Assembly (NCBI RefSeq): GCF_002564105.1
Contig: NZ_PDBX01000001.1
Location: 4,278,001-4,342,000 of the forward strand
Source: Collimonas sp. PA-H2
GTDB lineage: Bacteria > Pseudomonadota > Gammaproteobacteria > Burkholderiales > Burkholderiaceae_D
Direction of reading: 5' to 3'
DNA length: 64,000 nucleotides
Shown: positions 19,047 to 27,873 of the stretch, in pieces
Position numbering within the stretch: the stretch's first letter is position 1
How the letters are laid out: every line of letters starts with the position of its first letter
Program-made: the position numbers and the translations under genes
Notes under the pieces: model-generated
Told to the model about the DNA's origin: nothing
The model's database searches: none
What the model saw: only the letters and a program-made list of their open reading frames with translations

Positions 19047-19361
19047 TCACTTTCGTTGAGTGGCTACTCGACGCTTGGCAGCTTGTTTTTGGGGCTGTAG
19101 GGCATCGTCCCGCTGGTTTGATGGTGATAGGTATTTTCGAGCCGCTTCCGGCCCACACCTGTCGAGAATTGCGCACTGCGGACACCAAGTTCCACGCTTG
19201 ACGAAGATCGGACACGCCTGCCAGACATGCCCCCGGTGGCAAAGCCAGCTCAGTTTGTCCGTCGTGGTGAGGAATTCTTTCGACAGCAGCTCCCCGTCAC
19301 GATCTTTTGCAATCTGGCTGTAAATCGCATGCGCTTCTTCTTTCGAGTACCGACCTCGGCA
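19047..19361 (-). pseudogene. Detached C-terminal part of the zinc-ribbon gene (after an in-frame TAG)
   Basis: The same frame continues after the TAG at 19362-19364 with CRGRYSKEEAHAIYSQIAKD, another ribbon repeat (CHRGHVWQACP ... CPQC) and a basic tail to a TGA at 19047. In the repeats the position of the stop is usually Lys in WCPKC, and TAG differs from AAG by one base. The simplest reading is a recent nonsense mutation. Confidence 0.7.
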
Positions 19362-20477
19362 CTAGGGACACCAGCCTCCACGTTTCACACTGCCGGACAA
19401 GGCCGGCCATGAATGCCCTTGCGCACAAGACCATAACAGCGGCCTATCGGAGCCGGCGTAGGTGGTGGAGAGTAATTTCCCGCCGCGCTCATGCGCTATT
19501 TTGGCAAATAGCGCGAGCTGCTCTTCAGGTGGCATGCGCCCACGGCATTTTGGACACCACTTCCCGCCCAGGATGTTCGAGGGCGAAGCCGACCAAACAT
19601 GACCCTCAGCACATTGCCATTGGGCTTTCTGATGAGCGGTCGTGTATTCGGTTGACAGGCATAGGCCACCACGCTCCCGAGCGGCGGTCTGGTATTTCTG
19701 CATGGCAGATCGAGCATACCTATTAATAACGCCGCACTGCGGGCACCAGCGCCCGCCCGATTTTACTGCCGTCCGCGTCGCCTCCCATTGATGGCCGTGA
19801 CGACATTCCCAGGTCAGCTTAGCGTCTGGGCCGAGATAACGCTCCGAGACAAGCCGACCACCTCGCTCAGTCGCTATCTTGACAAGAATCGCATGGTGTT
19901 CTTCGTCCGTGCAACGTCCCGAACACTGGCGACACCAGCTGCCGATTTTGATATTGATGGGTTGCGCCTCCCATACATGGCCGTACTTGCAGCGCCAGGT
20001 CAGCTTGTCGCTGTTGCTAAGGTACTCCGTCGACAGTAGCTTGCCGCCACGCTCACGCGCTATTCGGCGATATTGCGCCAGCATTTCCTTTTTCGGGAGG
20101 CGGCCAAGGCATTTCGGACACCAGGAATTTCCATTTTTCACCGACGAAGGCGAGGCCATCCAGGCGTGACCATCAGCACATTTCCATTTCAACAAATCGT
20201 CGCTGCCTTTGTAGGCAGTAGAAAGCAACTGTCCGCCACGCTTTTGCGCCAATTGCGTCAATATGGCTATGTGCTCTTCCGCCGGGAAATAACCGCGACA
20301 CTTTGGACACCATCTACCCTTGCTGACATTGGCAGGTATTGCCATCCATTGGTGGCCGGCGGCACATTGCCATTGCAAGTGAGTATGGGCATTCACGTAT
20401 TCCGATGACAGGCATTGGCCATCGCGTTTGCCGGCAATGAACTGCATGTCTTCAATGGTGAGACGTGGTTTTCTCAA
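19362..20477 (-). CDS. Multi-zinc-ribbon repeat protein (DUF4379-like)
   Basis: 371 residues made of about six near-identical units of roughly 63 residues: a helix with IAxERGGKLLSTxY, then WxCxxGHxW and, 15-20 residues on, WCPKC, giving one CxxGH...CxxC zinc site each. Such probable zinc-ribbon repeats occur in phage and mobile-element proteins and in nucleic-acid-binding proteins; the role here is unknown. The start is a TTG overlapping the TGA of the PAAR gene, so it is the distal gene of the T6SS cassette. The last unit is cut by an amber codon (WCP then stop) although the frame continues. Confidence 0.75.
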   Translation of the reverse strand: MRKPRLTIEDMQFIAGKRDGQCLSSEYVNAHTHLQWQCAAGHQWMAIPANVSKGRWCPKCRGYFPAEEHIAILTQLAQKRGGQLLSTAYKGSDDLLKWKCADGHAWMASPSSVKNGNSWCPKCLGRLPKKEMLAQYRRIARERGGKLLSTEYLSNSDKLTWRCKYGHVWEAQPINIKIGSWCRQCSGRCTDEEHHAILVKIATERGGRLVSERYLGPDAKLTWECRHGHQWEATRTAVKSGGRWCPQCGVINRYARSAMQKYQTAARERGGLCLSTEYTTAHQKAQWQCAEGHVWSASPSNILGGKWCPKCRGRMPPEEQLALFAKIAHERGGKLLSTTYAGSDRPLLWSCAQGHSWPALSGSVKRGGWCP

Positions 20478-20737
20478 GACTTTCCAAAATTCGACAAACT
20501 GGAAATCAGACTCGCGCCGCAGCTTGTTTTATGTCCATCGAATGCCACTGCCAAGCCACCCACCATGAAATTCGGGTCGCCTTCGACAATGACGCAAACG
20601 GTATGCCCCTGGATAGGGCAAATGCAGGTATCGCCGACGCGGGCCACCGCGATGCCTTCAACAATGAACGGCGCGCTGGCCGAGACAACTTTGCCGCCAT
20701 GGTCCGTAGCATCGCCGAGCCTGATTACGTTTGGCAT
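20474..20737 (-). CDS. PAAR-domain protein (T6SS spike tip)
   Basis: 87 residues with the PAAR fold pattern: MPNVIRLGDATDHGG, VARVGDTCICPIQGH, and VGGLAVAFDGHKTSCGA, including the Cys and His residues that hold the zinc at the spike point. PAAR proteins cap the VgrG trimer and help load effectors. A clean ribosome site (GGAGG, five bases upstream) supports the start. It lies 20 bases after the immunity gene and overlaps the zinc-ribbon gene. Confidence 0.93.
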   Translation of the reverse strand: MPNVIRLGDATDHGGKVVSASAPFIVEGIAVARVGDTCICPIQGHTVCVIVEGDPNFMVGGLAVAFDGHKTSCGASLISSLSNFGKS

Positions 20738-20757
20738 GTGGCCTCCATCTATGCTAG

Positions 20758-22143
20758 TTAGCCTGGCGTCGGTTCGCCAGGGAGTGAGGCTCCTGGCGTG
20801 CCGTCCGCATCAGTCTTAACGGTTGCTGCAATAGGCGTTACTGCTGTTTCTTCATAGGCGACCAGGGACCACACGGTGTTTAGTGAATGACTAGGCCGCT
20901 GACCGCGCAGTGTTTGCCACATACTGGCATCGCCGAGAAGAACCGCGGCTGGCATCGCTTCGCCAGCTTTAAAGAAACGTCGACGGCCGCCGTCAACATT
21001 CCCGGTTTCGATACATTGCCACCAGCCGGTCTGCGGGCAGATCGAGCCAGTAGCGATAACTTCGCCCAGCGGCGCTTGCGGCGACGATGGTGTCGGGTCT
21101 GCGCTACTGACTTTAGCCGGACCTGTTGGGCGCAGACGGATCGAGTTGACTACACTGTCAAAAAGTTTAATGGCTTGGTCGTCTGTCAGCGACGGGCGAA
21201 CAGTGCGCTCACCAGCATGGCCCTGTCCGGTAAACATCTCGACATGGACGTTCGGTGAAAATGCCGCATTGGGCTTACCAGGTGAATCCCAGGCAAACTG
21301 GTGAATAAAATAACCCGCGTCGGTAGGATATGCCTGCACTATCTCCTCACCGGCCAATGGTCCTACTTTGCGGTCACCCTTGCGGAATGTTTTTATGCGA
21401 CCAATGACGTCCGCGTATTCCGTGTGGATTGGCGATTTTGCATATCGTTGAAGTAGCGTGTCATCGAGTTTTTTCCCATTCTCCCTCGCTGTAAAGACGA
21501 TGAGAACATCCGGCCAGGCTTTGAAGCGGAAACCGATTTGACCGTACTCGGCCTGATCTTTACTGCCATCGTCAGCGATGAAGCCATTCTCGATACAAAA
21601 GCCGGGCTCAGTAGGAATTTCCTCTGTAGCACGAGCGCGTAGATTGGGCAGCAGATCATTTTTAAGGCGATTAGAGATTTTGTTGAGGAAAACATCCTCA
21701 TCATAGTTTTTTTGCTTTAGAGAAAACAAGCGGTCGTGATCTAACTTGTATGCCTCAAAGCCGTAATCTTTATCGCCAAAAATATTTTCAAAGGTCACTA
21801 ATACCTTGCCGGCTTTCCCTACCGAATAGGCTTCTTTCAACGATCTGGCTTTATCAGGATTAATTGCCTTGAGTGCAGCCTCACGTTGTTCCATACGGGC
21901 GGCAAAGCCTTTCCCATCAATCGAGGTCTGTTCAGACTCAATCCTGGCGAACATGAATTCATAACCTTGCCCATTGATCTCGGCCTCTTTTGGCGCATCG
22001 ACTAAGAAGCGACCAACACAGTACGTTTTTGTTTCACTCATCACAGGTTCCTTGGCGTTGGCAATCAAGAGGCCGAAGCAGGCGACGGTTGCGAAGCCGA
22101 TTCGGACGAGTCGCTGGCAGAGGCCGGGGCGGGAGCGGAACAT
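20758..22143 (-). CDS. T6SS immunity protein, Tli4-like
   Basis: 461 residues starting with a signal peptide (basic QRLVR, hydrophobic IGFATVACFGLLIANA), consistent with a periplasmic protein that neutralises the neighbouring lipase. The body (KTYCVGRFLVDAPKEAEING; FCIENGFIADDG) is like the Tli4 family of lipase inhibitors, and a C-terminal extension contains CPQTGWWQCIETG. The start lies inside the 3' end of the effector gene, overlapping it by 79 bases; MSETKTY at 22041 would avoid the overlap but lose the signal peptide. Confidence 0.85.
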   Translation of the reverse strand: MFRSRPGLCQRLVRIGFATVACFGLLIANAKEPVMSETKTYCVGRFLVDAPKEAEINGQGYEFMFARIESEQTSIDGKGFAARMEQREAALKAINPDKARSLKEAYSVGKAGKVLVTFENIFGDKDYGFEAYKLDHDRLFSLKQKNYDEDVFLNKISNRLKNDLLPNLRARATEEIPTEPGFCIENGFIADDGSKDQAEYGQIGFRFKAWPDVLIVFTARENGKKLDDTLLQRYAKSPIHTEYADVIGRIKTFRKGDRKVGPLAGEEIVQAYPTDAGYFIHQFAWDSPGKPNAAFSPNVHVEMFTGQGHAGERTVRPSLTDDQAIKLFDSVVNSIRLRPTGPAKVSSADPTPSSPQAPLGEVIATGSICPQTGWWQCIETGNVDGGRRRFFKAGEAMPAAVLLGDASMWQTLRGQRPSHSLNTVWSLVAYEETAVTPIAATVKTDADGTPGASLPGEPTPG

Positions 22144-23867
22144 GTTTCTCCTTTATTTTGTGGTAAGTCTTTAGCAGGGATCGCCCCCTGAATAATTTTC
22201 CCAAGACAATACAGCACATTCTCGATGACATTCTCATTCTTGTAGCTTGCGGCGTGATCAAAGCCTTTCATTTTAAAGACATGCGTCGCATTTTCGCCAA
22301 CGAGAGCGGCGGATTGGATAGGAACAGTACTATCGCCGGCATCTGGATCGTCGTCGCTTTGGGGCTTTGCCTTGTCTTGCAACTTGAAAGTTATACCGTC
22401 ATTTTCAGTTCCAACTTGTGCCTTACCATATTTAGTCCAACTATCTGATTGCAGCCCTTGTAACCCGTCCATGATGTTACTGGGTATGTCAGCAGAAGTG
22501 ACCCAATGCACACTTCCGAAAGAAATTTGCTTTTTGTCGGCGCCATAGTGGGCATAGGTATTTGGATGACAATAAAGTCCGGCGTTATCGTGAAATGTGC
22601 TCGCTGCCTTAAGCGCCTCGCGATACATTTTAATTGGAGTCGTATCATTCTTTTCAGCGATTCCCGCCGGGTCAATTAATGATACGTCGATCATGCCCCA
22701 CCATACTTGCTGCGCTGTTTTGGAATAAATTTCGGTGTAAGGGTCGGACACCGGCAATTTGAAAATTGTCTGGCGCTTTCCATCAACGTTTCTTTCCATG
22801 TGGAGCCATCCAGGTGGGAAATGTTTTGTCGGTAGCAATTCCATCGGCCCAGGAGAATTAGCCATAACACACGTAATTTCTGCTGCACTCCAGCCAATAA
22901 TCACTGCAGCCACCGCTCCCGGAATATCCAGCGCGCCACCGACCTCTGTACCAGCACGGAAGCGGCGATACACAACTGGCGCACCGCCTACCGGCTGTAC
23001 GCTGTTTACCACGCCAAGAATTTTGTCACCACCCAACTGCGCGGCTCTGCGAGTCACCATACCGCCCATCGAATGGGTGACGATGATGACCTTGCCTTCC
23101 GGGATGAAATATTTAGTCTTTGCGTACCAGGCCAGCGCCTCATCGATCCGCTTCAGCAAAGTTTGTGCAGATTGCTCATTACTTTGCAGCCAGTTGTAAC
23201 CACAACCCCACACTGGATAGTAGTAGTCATCAAGACGGGTGAATTCGTCCTTGGTCAAAGGGGATGCATCCCCTTTTATTGGATTCCAGGTCTTGAGAAT
23301 GTCCTCCTCCTTACCTGGCTTTCCTTTCTTTAACGTTTTGGCTAATTTCCACACATCCATTTCTATCGGCTCTTTGGCGCCAGGATTTACATATTGATCG
23401 TTGAGAGCGCGCTCCAATTCTGCCAGTGCCTGACCGTAGCTGTCCCAATGCAATTCACCCCATCCTCGCCGCCGGGCCTCTTCCGCCGTAAGCGTGTCGA
23501 CGCCGTTCGGCAACGCTACTTTGCCAGTCGGGTCCACTTCCGTGGTATCTGGATTCATCTGCTTTTGCCGTTCTACCGCACTCTGGAATGAGCGTGAGCC
23601 ACCTTCAGCCAGGCCGGCCATTTTGCCATTAGGCGGTTCCCAAGCGGATTTGTTTTTATATCCATCGGACTTCGCATTGCCACGTAAATTCGTCCCCATG
23701 ATACCCGGCACAAAAATCACAGGAATCACATGGCGCGGCGGCACGATAGCCACGGATCTACTCCTAAAACTCTTCGGACTACAGACCGTAGCGAAGGTCG
23801 GTTCGCCATCTTTGTCGAATTGCAGCGTCAATCGGCGCGTGGCTTGCGGGAGAACAGGTTCACTCAT
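22065..23867 (-). CDS. T6SS lipase effector, Tle4-like (PGAP1-type alpha/beta-hydrolase)
   Basis: 600 residues. An alpha/beta-hydrolase with oxyanion-side motif VIPVIFVPGIMGTNL (residues 48-62), nucleophile elbow THSMGG with Ser266, a candidate acid in AGDSTVPIQSA and catalytic His in FDHAASYK. Proteins of this type delivered by type VI secretion attack phospholipids of rival cells. The last 25 residues are Ala/Ser/Pro-rich and low in information, where the immunity gene overlaps. It starts 14 bases after vgrG, so the VgrG is its likely carrier. Confidence 0.87.
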   Translation of the reverse strand: MSEPVLPQATRRLTLQFDKDGEPTFATVCSPKSFRSRSVAIVPPRHVIPVIFVPGIMGTNLRGNAKSDGYKNKSAWEPPNGKMAGLAEGGSRSFQSAVERQKQMNPDTTEVDPTGKVALPNGVDTLTAEEARRRGWGELHWDSYGQALAELERALNDQYVNPGAKEPIEMDVWKLAKTLKKGKPGKEEDILKTWNPIKGDASPLTKDEFTRLDDYYYPVWGCGYNWLQSNEQSAQTLLKRIDEALAWYAKTKYFIPEGKVIIVTHSMGGMVTRRAAQLGGDKILGVVNSVQPVGGAPVVYRRFRAGTEVGGALDIPGAVAAVIIGWSAAEITCVMANSPGPMELLPTKHFPPGWLHMERNVDGKRQTIFKLPVSDPYTEIYSKTAQQVWWGMIDVSLIDPAGIAEKNDTTPIKMYREALKAASTFHDNAGLYCHPNTYAHYGADKKQISFGSVHWVTSADIPSNIMDGLQGLQSDSWTKYGKAQVGTENDGITFKLQDKAKPQSDDDPDAGDSTVPIQSAALVGENATHVFKMKGFDHAASYKNENVIENVLYCLGKIIQGAIPAKDLPQNKGETCSAPAPASASDSSESASQPSPASAS

Positions 23868-23881
23868 GGTATGTCAGGCCT

Positions 23882-26536
23882 TCAAGGTTTCAAATGCACC
23901 GTCAGCGCCTTGATAACGCTGTCAGTGATCGTACTTTGTGTGGCGCCATTGGCAGCGGATTTTCCTGCGTCCTGCACTGCGCCAGCAGTGTCGCGGACTT
24001 CATACGGCAGGTTTTCCCTGGCCTTGCCGCTACGGCCGGAAAACGCGATCTGCTCATCGGTAGCCAGCGTCGAATGCGGCATATTCGGCAGAGACAGATT
24101 GCCGCCGCCGCTGCCGCCAAAGTTGAACGCCGGAGCATGGACCTCAACTGGTGCGGTACAGGTGAAAACAATCTTGCCATCGCCGATAGTCACTTCTGCG
24201 CCCTCACCGCGCAAAGTGATTTTTGGTGATTCCAGCAGCAGTTCTGCCAGCGAATAGGCGTGCAGGCGCTTGGCGGCGCCCAGCTCCATTTCGTTGGCCT
24301 GCGCCTGAACCTGGATTTTGCCGGTAGCAGCAATTAACTTCGCATCTTCCTGCGGTACGAACATCGACAAGCCTTGTCCGGCCCGGACCTGCACCTTGCG
24401 GCCTGCGCTCAAATTGGCGTCCTGGACTGCGATCATGTCCAGATTGGTGCCGGCGGCAGTCGTGACTGAGTTGGGGCTGGACACAGCGATACCAGCCGCG
24501 CCAGACACGGCGATTGCTGCCGCGCCACCCGGTTTGTCCGCATCCCAGTTTTTGATCTGGTCAACGAGTTTCTGAGCTGGAGCTGTGTCGGTTCCGCCTG
24601 CCTCATGCGTGGTAGCAAGCTCTGCCAACTGTTTAGCGATTGCGAGAGCTGTTTCCAATTGTCCGATCAATTCCTGCCGATCCAATACTTGACCGCTGGC
24701 ATTGGGGCGGGCGTCGGTGCTAATCAATAGTCCCTGGGCAGCTCTGATGGCTCCCGCCAAATCCGTGCGCGCTTCTAGGCCTGCCCCCCGCTGCTCGGAA
24801 CTGCCGTCCGTGCGCGGGTGGCCGATCCAGCCTTGATTGAGCTGCGTGGCGCCAAGCTCGGAGGACAGTTTTGTTTTGGTTTGTCCGGTACTATCGTCGA
24901 AAAGGAGCTCTCCGAAGCCTGTCCCTTTGACTTCCTTTGATCGAATCCCGTACAGCGCCGAATTACCCGGCAACGATCCCTTGCCGGAGAAACGTGTTGG
25001 CGTCCTGCTGGCGTTATTGATATTCGCCATGAACACAGGTTTATCAGGATCATTTTGCAGGAAGAAAACGATGCCTTCGCTGCCTACACGCGGCCAGAAG
25101 GTGGCGCCGAATCCTGCGTCGGCCCAGGGCGAAGCGACCCGCAGGCGCGCTGAATCGCTGGCCGTATCTGACGCGCCGGTCTTGGCGTGCTCTTCCGGCA
25201 GGGTGAACAAGAAGCGTACAGCGATGCGGCCACTTTCATCTACATCGATTTCCTTATCGCCACTTCCAGTGACGCGCACGCTGATCGGTCCGACATTCGG
25301 CACGCAGGCAGGGTCGTAGGTCGGAACAATAGGGACATTGGTGCGGACGCATTCAAAGCGGTTGCTGTAGACCGGACCTTCCACATCAAGATGCAGCGCA
25401 TTACGCACCGTCGAATCCAGCAGCAGATTGTTGCGTGCCGACAGCTCGACGCGGGTCAGCACGAAGCGCCGTTCGTCCTGGGGATGGGTATCGATCTCGG
25501 GATGGCCGGTGAGCGCAAATACCGTGGCAATGCTGCCGCTGAAAGCGCGCACGACGCCTTCGCCGCAGAAATGCTTGCCGAGATGCTCATAGGCCTGCAT
25601 CTGCTTGCGCGTGGTGCGCTCGAATTCTTCCTGGCTGTCCGCCGCATGCGGCGCGGCGTAGTTATAGTTGGTGAGGCCTGCGGCCAGCGCATTGCCGGCT
25701 TTACCCTGGTTGATCGCCGAGGTTTCGGTGGCGCTGCTGTTGCGTGTCGCCTTGTAGTCGTAACTGGCGGCCTGATACGCACCAGGGACAAACTGCCGGT
25801 GTGATTCGAAGGCGGTAATGGTGTCTGTCCTCTCGGTGGCGTCGGCGCGATGAAAGCGGACGCTGCCGGCGGGATTGTCTTTCCAAGTATTGGGCGTATC
25901 GGCGAAGTGCAGGGTATGCACCGGCGAGTCGCCATTGATGGCATGGCTGAAATACCAGCAGATGCCTTCGCGGCGCCATATGCGGGTCAGGAAATTGAAA
26001 TCGCTTTCCCCCGCCTGCATGGTGAATTCGCGTGCGGCATAAGTTTCTTTCAGGCCGTCGGTATTGAATTGAAACGAGCGCGCCAGCACGCTGTTGCGAT
26101 GGAGATGCTCCGTCAATATCGTTTCGGTGATGTCGCGTATGGACTGATTGCGGAACACGCGCCAGGTGCTGCGGTGGCGCAGGATCGACAGGGCATCTTC
26201 TATATGCAGCTCCAGCAGCGTAAAGCCGCCGTCAGCGGCCAGTTCCGAGGCGCCTGTGATAATCCCGCAAATGTTGCGCTGGCCGCCCTGGTCGTTTTCT
26301 ATCGACATGGCCAGCGGCACGCCGATCAGCGATTTCAACGGGACGCCGATATCGGTGGTCAGGCAGCGCAAGCGGTAGTCCATCGCTTCGCATATACCCT
26401 CTGAACCAGTGAGCTGATGGGGCAGGAAGGCGTCGGCAGAGAAGCCGGCACTGGGGGCAAATTTCACTCGGAGGATACGGCGCTCCTGGCTGAATTGCAG
26501 GAGCGAATCGGTGATATTGGTGAGCAGGGAAGACAC
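23882..26536 (-). CDS. vgrG: Type VI secretion spike protein VgrG with DUF2345 extension
   Basis: VgrG trimers form the puncturing spike of the T6SS. The 884 residues show the gp27-like N-terminal part (ILRVKFAPSAG, LTGSEGICEAMDYRLRCL, WYFSHA), the gp5-like OB domain with RVASPWADAGFGATFWPRVG, and a C-terminal DUF2345 helix-rich region with beta-repeats (MELGAAKRLHAYS). GTG 26536 is chosen because AGGAG lies seven bases before it; the TTG at 26542 would be one base from that site. It heads the cassette vgrG-effector-immunity-PAAR. No T6SS apparatus genes are in the window, so it is an orphan vgrG island. Confidence 0.93.
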   Translation of the reverse strand: MSSLLTNITDSLLQFSQERRILRVKFAPSAGFSADAFLPHQLTGSEGICEAMDYRLRCLTTDIGVPLKSLIGVPLAMSIENDQGGQRNICGIITGASELAADGGFTLLELHIEDALSILRHRSTWRVFRNQSIRDITETILTEHLHRNSVLARSFQFNTDGLKETYAAREFTMQAGESDFNFLTRIWRREGICWYFSHAINGDSPVHTLHFADTPNTWKDNPAGSVRFHRADATERTDTITAFESHRQFVPGAYQAASYDYKATRNSSATETSAINQGKAGNALAAGLTNYNYAAPHAADSQEEFERTTRKQMQAYEHLGKHFCGEGVVRAFSGSIATVFALTGHPEIDTHPQDERRFVLTRVELSARNNLLLDSTVRNALHLDVEGPVYSNRFECVRTNVPIVPTYDPACVPNVGPISVRVTGSGDKEIDVDESGRIAVRFLFTLPEEHAKTGASDTASDSARLRVASPWADAGFGATFWPRVGSEGIVFFLQNDPDKPVFMANINNASRTPTRFSGKGSLPGNSALYGIRSKEVKGTGFGELLFDDSTGQTKTKLSSELGATQLNQGWIGHPRTDGSSEQRGAGLEARTDLAGAIRAAQGLLISTDARPNASGQVLDRQELIGQLETALAIAKQLAELATTHEAGGTDTAPAQKLVDQIKNWDADKPGGAAAIAVSGAAGIAVSSPNSVTTAAGTNLDMIAVQDANLSAGRKVQVRAGQGLSMFVPQEDAKLIAATGKIQVQAQANEMELGAAKRLHAYSLAELLLESPKITLRGEGAEVTIGDGKIVFTCTAPVEVHAPAFNFGGSGGGNLSLPNMPHSTLATDEQIAFSGRSGKARENLPYEVRDTAGAVQDAGKSAANGATQSTITDSVIKALTVHLKP

Positions 26537-26876
26537 GACCAAGCTCCTCGAGGGAGTTAAGTGAGCTTGGATATTAGCAGTTTTCTATTGTCACAATCTC
26601 TATTATGTTGACGTGAGACAATATTTCACAAAAGACTGACATCAGATTGTTGCTTTAATACCTTCCCGCAATTCCGCGATGCCCCTGGCCAGCAAGGGTT
26701 TGCCGAGTACTATGCGATCCTGATTTGCAGAGAAATTTACTACAAAGAACAGCTGAAAAATGGTGAATTCGGAAAAACCTTATGTCCATGCTTCGATTCC
26801 GCTCCTGGCGCAGATATCAAAAAGGGCTTAGCCGCAGCTAAGCCCGTAGACTGCTGACGCCACGCGAGCAATCTGT
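26537..26876. other. Gene-free region upstream of vgrG
   Basis: No coding frame of credible composition. The right end carries the terminator of the pirin gene; the left 90 bases, rather AT-rich, must hold the leftward vgrG promoter, but no clear hexamer pair was found. Confidence 0.45.
26819..26845 (-). terminator. Rho-independent terminator of the pirin gene
   Basis: On the minus strand GGGCTTAGC-TGCG-GCTAAGCCC followed by TTTTT; nine perfect base pairs, 31 bases after the pirin stop codon. Confidence 0.88.
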
Positions 26877-27749
26877 TTACTGTGACGCCGGCGCCGGCAC
26901 GAAACGCCCGTTCTTGAAGTCCGTGAAGGCCTGGGCGATTTCTTCCTCGCTGTTCATCACGAACGGACCATGGCCGACGATAGGTTCGTCAATAGGCTCG
27001 CCGCTCAGCAGCAGCACCACAGCGTCGTTGTTGGCTTCCAGCGCGACTGTGCTGCCGCTGGCGTCCAGCAGGACCATCTGCGATTCACGGCTGACGGTTT
27101 CGCCGTTCACCAGTACCGTGCCGCGCAGCACGATCAGCGCCGAGTTCCAGCCGTCCGGCAGCGTCAGTTCAGTCACGCCGTTCTGCGCCAGCCGCAGATC
27201 CCACACGTTCATCGGGCTGAAGGTATGCGCAGGGCCGGCATGGCCGTCGAAACTGCCGGCGATCACGCGCACTGTGCCAGCCTGGTCCGGCAAAGCTACC
27301 ACCGGGATGTCGGCGTTGCGGATGGCTTGGTAGCCAGGCGCCGTCATCTTGTCCTTGGCCGGCAGGTTGACCCACAGCTGCACCATTTCCATGGCGCCGC
27401 CGTTGCGGGTGAACTCTTCCGAATGAAACTCTTCATGCAGGATGCCGGCGCCGGCGGTCATCCACTGCACATCGCCGGGACCGATCAGGCCGCCCTGGCC
27501 GGTCGAATCGCGATGCGCCACCTCGCCCTTGTAGACGATAGTCACGGTTTCAAAGCCGCGATGCGGATGCTGGCCGACTCCGCGCGGTTTCTTGGCCGGA
27601 TTGAAATCGATAGGTCCGGCGTGATCCAGCAGCAGGAACGGGCTCAGCTGCTTGCCGTGGCTGTCATAGGAAAACATCGAACGCACCGGAAAACCGTCGC
27701 CGACCCAGTGTGGGCGGGGTGCGCTATAGACGCCGAGGACTTTTTTCAT
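26877..27749 (-). CDS. Pirin family protein
   Basis: 290-residue bicupin. The N-terminal cupin has the metal-binding residues in QHPHRGFETVTIVYKGEVAHRDS and GILHEEFHSEE; the C-terminal pirin domain follows (SPMNVWDLRLA, GEPIDEPIVGHGPFVMNS). Bacterial pirins act as quercetinases, redox or regulatory proteins. Of the possible starts, ATG 27749 has AAGGAG six bases upstream. It is divergent from a LysR gene 125 bp away, which probably regulates it. A second pirin occurs at 40901. Confidence 0.92.
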   Translation of the reverse strand: MKKVLGVYSAPRPHWVGDGFPVRSMFSYDSHGKQLSPFLLLDHAGPIDFNPAKKPRGVGQHPHRGFETVTIVYKGEVAHRDSTGQGGLIGPGDVQWMTAGAGILHEEFHSEEFTRNGGAMEMVQLWVNLPAKDKMTAPGYQAIRNADIPVVALPDQAGTVRVIAGSFDGHAGPAHTFSPMNVWDLRLAQNGVTELTLPDGWNSALIVLRGTVLVNGETVSRESQMVLLDASGSTVALEANNDAVVLLLSGEPIDEPIVGHGPFVMNSEEEIAQAFTDFKNGRFVPAPASQ

Positions 27750-27873
27750 TTCCATCTCCTTGCAAAGGTTGCAAAAATTGTTGATGTAAGAATGATAGAG
27801 TAGGAACAATGGTGGCGGTAGAGTGTAAAATTCATCTTCAGTGTTCTATATTGTGAACGATGAGGAGAGCGGA

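Noticed and set aside
20758..22143. A second effector gene in the T6SS cassette
   Set aside because: Signal peptide, lack of a catalytic motif and similarity to Tli4 favour an immunity protein.
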